This document shows, one piece after another, positions 14,135-16,182 of a stretch of 16,182 nucleotides of DNA; the stretch's first letter is position 1; the number at the start of each line of letters is the position of its first letter. The position numbers were made by a program, and so were the translations under genes. The DNA lies in the NCBI GenBank assembly GCA_003221825.1, contig QHUE01000112.1, forward strand, positions 1 to 16,182, in the 5' to 3' direction. The notes beneath the pieces are model-generated. The model searched no databases. It worked only from the letters and a program-made list of their open reading frames with translations, and was not told where the DNA came from. The DNA comes from Gemmatimonadota bacterium. Lineage in GTDB: Bacteria > Gemmatimonadota > Gemmatimonadetes > Gemmatimonadales > GWC2-71-9.

Positions 14135-14709
14135 TGCTCGGTTACGACGCTCCTCGCTGGCACGCTGTACTCAACGATCTCCCAGCTGCTCTCCTCCTCG
14201 TGGCCGTGCTGTTCGATTTCGCGGCGGCCGCCACGAAGCGCGAATCGCTCATGTGGGCCGCCATTTGGACGCTGTGGGCCGGCGTGATCGGCGGCTGGGC
14301 GGCTGTTGTCGCCGGCGAGCTTGCCTCCGACGTAATCGAGCATGGCCAAGCGGCTCACGAGATCATGGAGAAGCACGAGACGATGGCGTTGCTCACGATG
14401 GGCGTCTTCACCGTCGTGCTCGTGTGGAAGATGGTGCGGCGTTTCCAGATGCCGTCGCAAGAGCTGGCGCTCACGCGGGCGCTGAGCATCGCCGGACTCG
14501 TGGGACTCGTGTGGACTGGAGTACTCGGCGGGAAGCTGATGTTCGAGCACGCGGCGGGGATTCCCACACACACACTACAAACTGAGATCCCGGACCGGGC
14601 TGCGGGCCATGAACATGAGGAGGACGAAGAGCACGGGCACGGAAGGGCGGATACGGCCAAGGCCGCGCCACACGTTGACCCGCCTGGGACGCCGCCGCAC
14701 ACGCATTAG
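14134..14709 (+). CDS. DUF2231-like four-helix membrane protein with His-rich tail
   Basis: 191 residues. Four membrane helices are at about 12-33, 38-63, 82-101 and 115-134. DUF2231-type landmarks are present: HAVLNDLPAALLLVAVLFD at 10-28, GGWAAVVAGELA at 53-64, HEIMEKHETMAL at 75-86, and GGKLMFEHAAGI at 132-143. The histidines recur at helix ends (His10, 70, 75, 81, 139), which would suit metal or heme binding, but that is inference. The tail from about 145 to 191 is soluble and rich in His, Glu and Pro (GHEHEEDEEHGHG, ending PPHTH), suggesting metal chelation. Function of the family is not established. Starts one base inside the dehydrogenase stop. Confidence 0.82.
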   Translation: MLGYDAPRWHAVLNDLPAALLLVAVLFDFAAAATKRESLMWAAIWTLWAGVIGGWAAVVAGELASDVIEHGQAAHEIMEKHETMALLTMGVFTVVLVWKMVRRFQMPSQELALTRALSIAGLVGLVWTGVLGGKLMFEHAAGIPTHTLQTEIPDRAAGHEHEEDEEHGHGRADTAKAAPHVDPPGTPPHTH

Positions 14710-15132
14710 ATGAAGGCCATCGTGATCTGTGCGCTGCTCCTTGCCGCTTGCACACCGGCCACGACGCGTCCGTCTTTCGCACCGGTCCCCGAAGCGCTGC
14801 ACGCGGTGATCAACGCGTCACCTGCCGACGTCACCCAGACCGCGCAGGCACTGCTCGCGGCGGACTCGATTGCCCTGCATTTCGTGAGCCTGCGCGACGC
14901 GTTTCTCGAAACGCAGGAGTTCGCGGGCACGCACCGCGTGCGTCTCTGGGCCGATCCTGATGTGCCCGGCAAGACGCGCGTGACGATCGAAGCGGTGTAC
15001 CGGCCCATGGCAGACCCGTCGCGCACGCCGCGGGACCTCGAGCGCGCCGCGCCGCCCGGCTCGCCCGGTCAGCTCCGCGCTGAGCAGCTGCTCGCCGCGT
15101 TAAAGGACAAGCTTGGAGTCACGACCTACTAG
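14710..15132 (+). CDS. Small lipoprotein, function unknown
   Basis: 140 residues; ATG 14710 directly follows the previous TAG. The signal is a lipoprotein one: hydrophobic 4-12 with lipobox LAAC (Cys14). The mature part begins with a Thr/Pro linker, then one small alpha/beta domain (SPADVTQTAQALLAADSIAL, HRVRLWADPDVPGKTRVTIEAVY), ending in a Pro-rich stretch and the helix LRAEQLLAALKDKLG. The helix-strand-strand pattern resembles small periplasmic domains that appear in outer-membrane-associated lipoproteins, but no family is recognised. Its last 20 bases overlap the permease gene. Confidence 0.78.
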   Translation: MKAIVICALLLAACTPATTRPSFAPVPEALHAVINASPADVTQTAQALLAADSIALHFVSLRDAFLETQEFAGTHRVRLWADPDVPGKTRVTIEAVYRPMADPSRTPRDLERAAPPGSPGQLRAEQLLAALKDKLGVTTY

Positions 15133-16182
15133 CCTGCGGCAGAGCCTCGGCGCCCTCGAATACTTCACATTCGGTTTCGGCAGCATGGTGGGCGTGGGCT
15201 GGCTGGTCATCATGGACGACTGGCTCGCCCGCGGGGGACCGGGCGGCGCCATGCTCGGATTCCTGGGCGGCACGGTTCTCCTGCTTCCCATCGCCTTGAC
15301 GTACGGCCGCCTGGTGCGCGCGATCCCCGATGCCGGTGCCGAAATCGCGTACACCGAACGCGTGTTTCCGCAGCCGGTGAGCTTCGCCGCCGGGTGGATG
15401 ATGGTGCTCGCCTACGCCATCGTGTGCCCCTGGGAAGCCGTCGCCATCGGCAACCTGCTCGCGAGGATTTTTCCCGCGATGAACGACGTCCCGCTGTACA
15501 CAATCGCGGGCAAAGTCATTACGCTGCCGCGGCTCGTCGCGGGTCTCTCGCTCACGGCACTCATCGGTCTCGTCAATTATCGTGGCATCCGCACGAGCGG
15601 CCGGTTTCAGGACTTCGCCACGCTCGGGCTCCTCGCCTGCTTTGCGGTGTTTGTCGTGCTGGGGTTTGCGCGCGGGAACGCGGCGAACCTACAACCTCTA
15701 TTCGCTTCGTCCGGTCCATTCATCTCCGTACTGTTGGTCCTTCAGATCGTGCCGTACTTCATGACCGGGTTCGAGTCGATCCCGAAAGCATCGGAGGAAG
15801 CGCGATCTGACCTTCCCGCCGCCTCACTCAGCCGCATGATCATGGCGGCGATCAGCGCGGGCGGGTTGTTCTACGTGCTCGTGATCGCCGTAGTGGCCTG
15901 GGTCTATCCGTGGACCGATATCGTGAGCCAGCACCTCGGCACGGAGGCCGCGTTCGCGCGCGCATTTGGCACCCCGTGGATCGCGCGGCTGATTCTCGCG
16001 GGCGCGTTGCTCTCGCTGTTCAAGATCTTCAACGGCAGCCTCGTCGCGGCGACGCGGGTGCTGTACGCGCTGGGACGCCGCCGCCTCTTGCACCCCTCCC
16101 TCGGCGCGGTCAATCCGCGGTTTGGAACTCCCGCGATCGCGATCTTGCTCGTCACGGTGCTCACCGCGGCGGCCGCCTTCCT
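15113..16182 (+). CDS. APC-superfamily amino acid permease (partial, runs off the window; TTG start)
   Basis: 356 codons are visible and the gene is incomplete at the 3' end. The start is placed at TTG 15113. The same frame has a TAA at 15101-15103, AAGGA lies five bases before the TTG, and the first clear ATG (15184) would cut into the first helix. The protein begins MESRPTSLRQSLGALEYFTF and goes straight into the APC glycine-rich helix 1 (GFGSMVGVGWLVIMDDWLARGG), followed by about ten hydrophobic segments, with AIPDAGAEIAYTERVFPQPVSF and FMTGFESIPKASEEAR between them. APC permeases import amino acids or amines by proton or sodium symport or exchange. The substrate is unknown. It could deliver products of amidohydrolases like those at 896-3975. 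Confidence 0.88.
   Translation, partial: MESRPTSLRQSLGALEYFTFGFGSMVGVGWLVIMDDWLARGGPGGAMLGFLGGTVLLLPIALTYGRLVRAIPDAGAEIAYTERVFPQPVSFAAGWMMVLAYAIVCPWEAVAIGNLLARIFPAMNDVPLYTIAGKVITLPRLVAGLSLTALIGLVNYRGIRTSGRFQDFATLGLLACFAVFVVLGFARGNAANLQPLFASSGPFISVLLVLQIVPYFMTGFESIPKASEEARSDLPAASLSRMIMAAISAGGLFYVLVIAVVAWVYPWTDIVSQHLGTEAAFARAFGTPWIARLILAGALLSLFKIFNGSLVAATRVLYALGRRRLLHPSLGAVNPRFGTPAIAILLVTVLTAAAAF

Noticed and set aside
1..16182. CRISPR arrays, insertion sequences, transposases, rRNA or complete tRNA genes.
   Set aside because: None seen. No regularly spaced repeats of 20 bases or more, no transposase-like proteins, and no terminal inverted repeats around the damaged genes.

Overview
This is high-GC bacterial DNA with tightly packed genes, all of the supported ones on the + strand. 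Many junctions are ATGA or GTGA overlaps, and GTG and TTG starts are common. The style fits a Gemmatimonadota-like or other deep-branching soil or sediment bacterium: lipoprotein amidohydrolases, a lysine-rich small protein, an HTH/YVTN-propeller fusion, and a selenocysteine-type selD. That assignment is an inference from gene content; no rRNA or other phylogenetic marker is present.

Region 1 (1-4360): the end of a possible upstream gene, a small histone H1-like basic protein, a perfect 15-bp hairpin, then a chain of export-related genes. The chain holds an NTF2/SnoaL-like lipoprotein, an imidazolonepropionase-like amidohydrolase lipoprotein, an amidohydrolase of the N-acyl-D-amino-acid deacylase type without the usual HxH motif, and a four-helix membrane protein of unknown function. 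Together they suggest processing of peptides or modified amino acids outside the cytoplasm.

Region 2 (4378-8699): a run of short-spaced genes. These are selD (a UGA codon at the selenocysteine position, plus an out-of-frame internal deletion), a small conserved-looking protein, a double-domain universal stress protein (frameshifted with an internal deletion), an RNase HI homologue with two altered catalytic positions, a dCMP/cytidine deaminase, a double zinc-ribbon protein, and an isopropylmalate/isocitrate dehydrogenase family gene that loses its C-terminus. Three damaged genes within about 4.3 kb mean either local gene decay or imperfect assembly.

Region 3 (8759-10297): a free-standing gene fusing an AraC-like DNA-binding region to a seven-bladed YVTN-type beta-propeller, closed by a strong intrinsic terminator.

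Region 4 (10366 to the end): a new, apparently translationally coupled operon. It holds a thiolase, a slipin (SPFH) protein, an unknown protein with two membrane helices, 3-hydroxyacyl-CoA dehydrogenase, a DUF2231-like membrane protein with a His-rich tail, a small lipoprotein, and an APC-family amino acid permease that starts at TTG and runs off the window. Thiolase and the dehydrogenase make a short-chain beta-oxidation or acetoacetyl-CoA pair; the rest are membrane proteins.

The least expected structural signal is a pair of 32-bp arrays, each four copies of an 8-bp GRCCGTCN-type unit. They are in opposite orientations, and each sits exactly on an overlapping stop/start codon (898-929 and 7796-7827).
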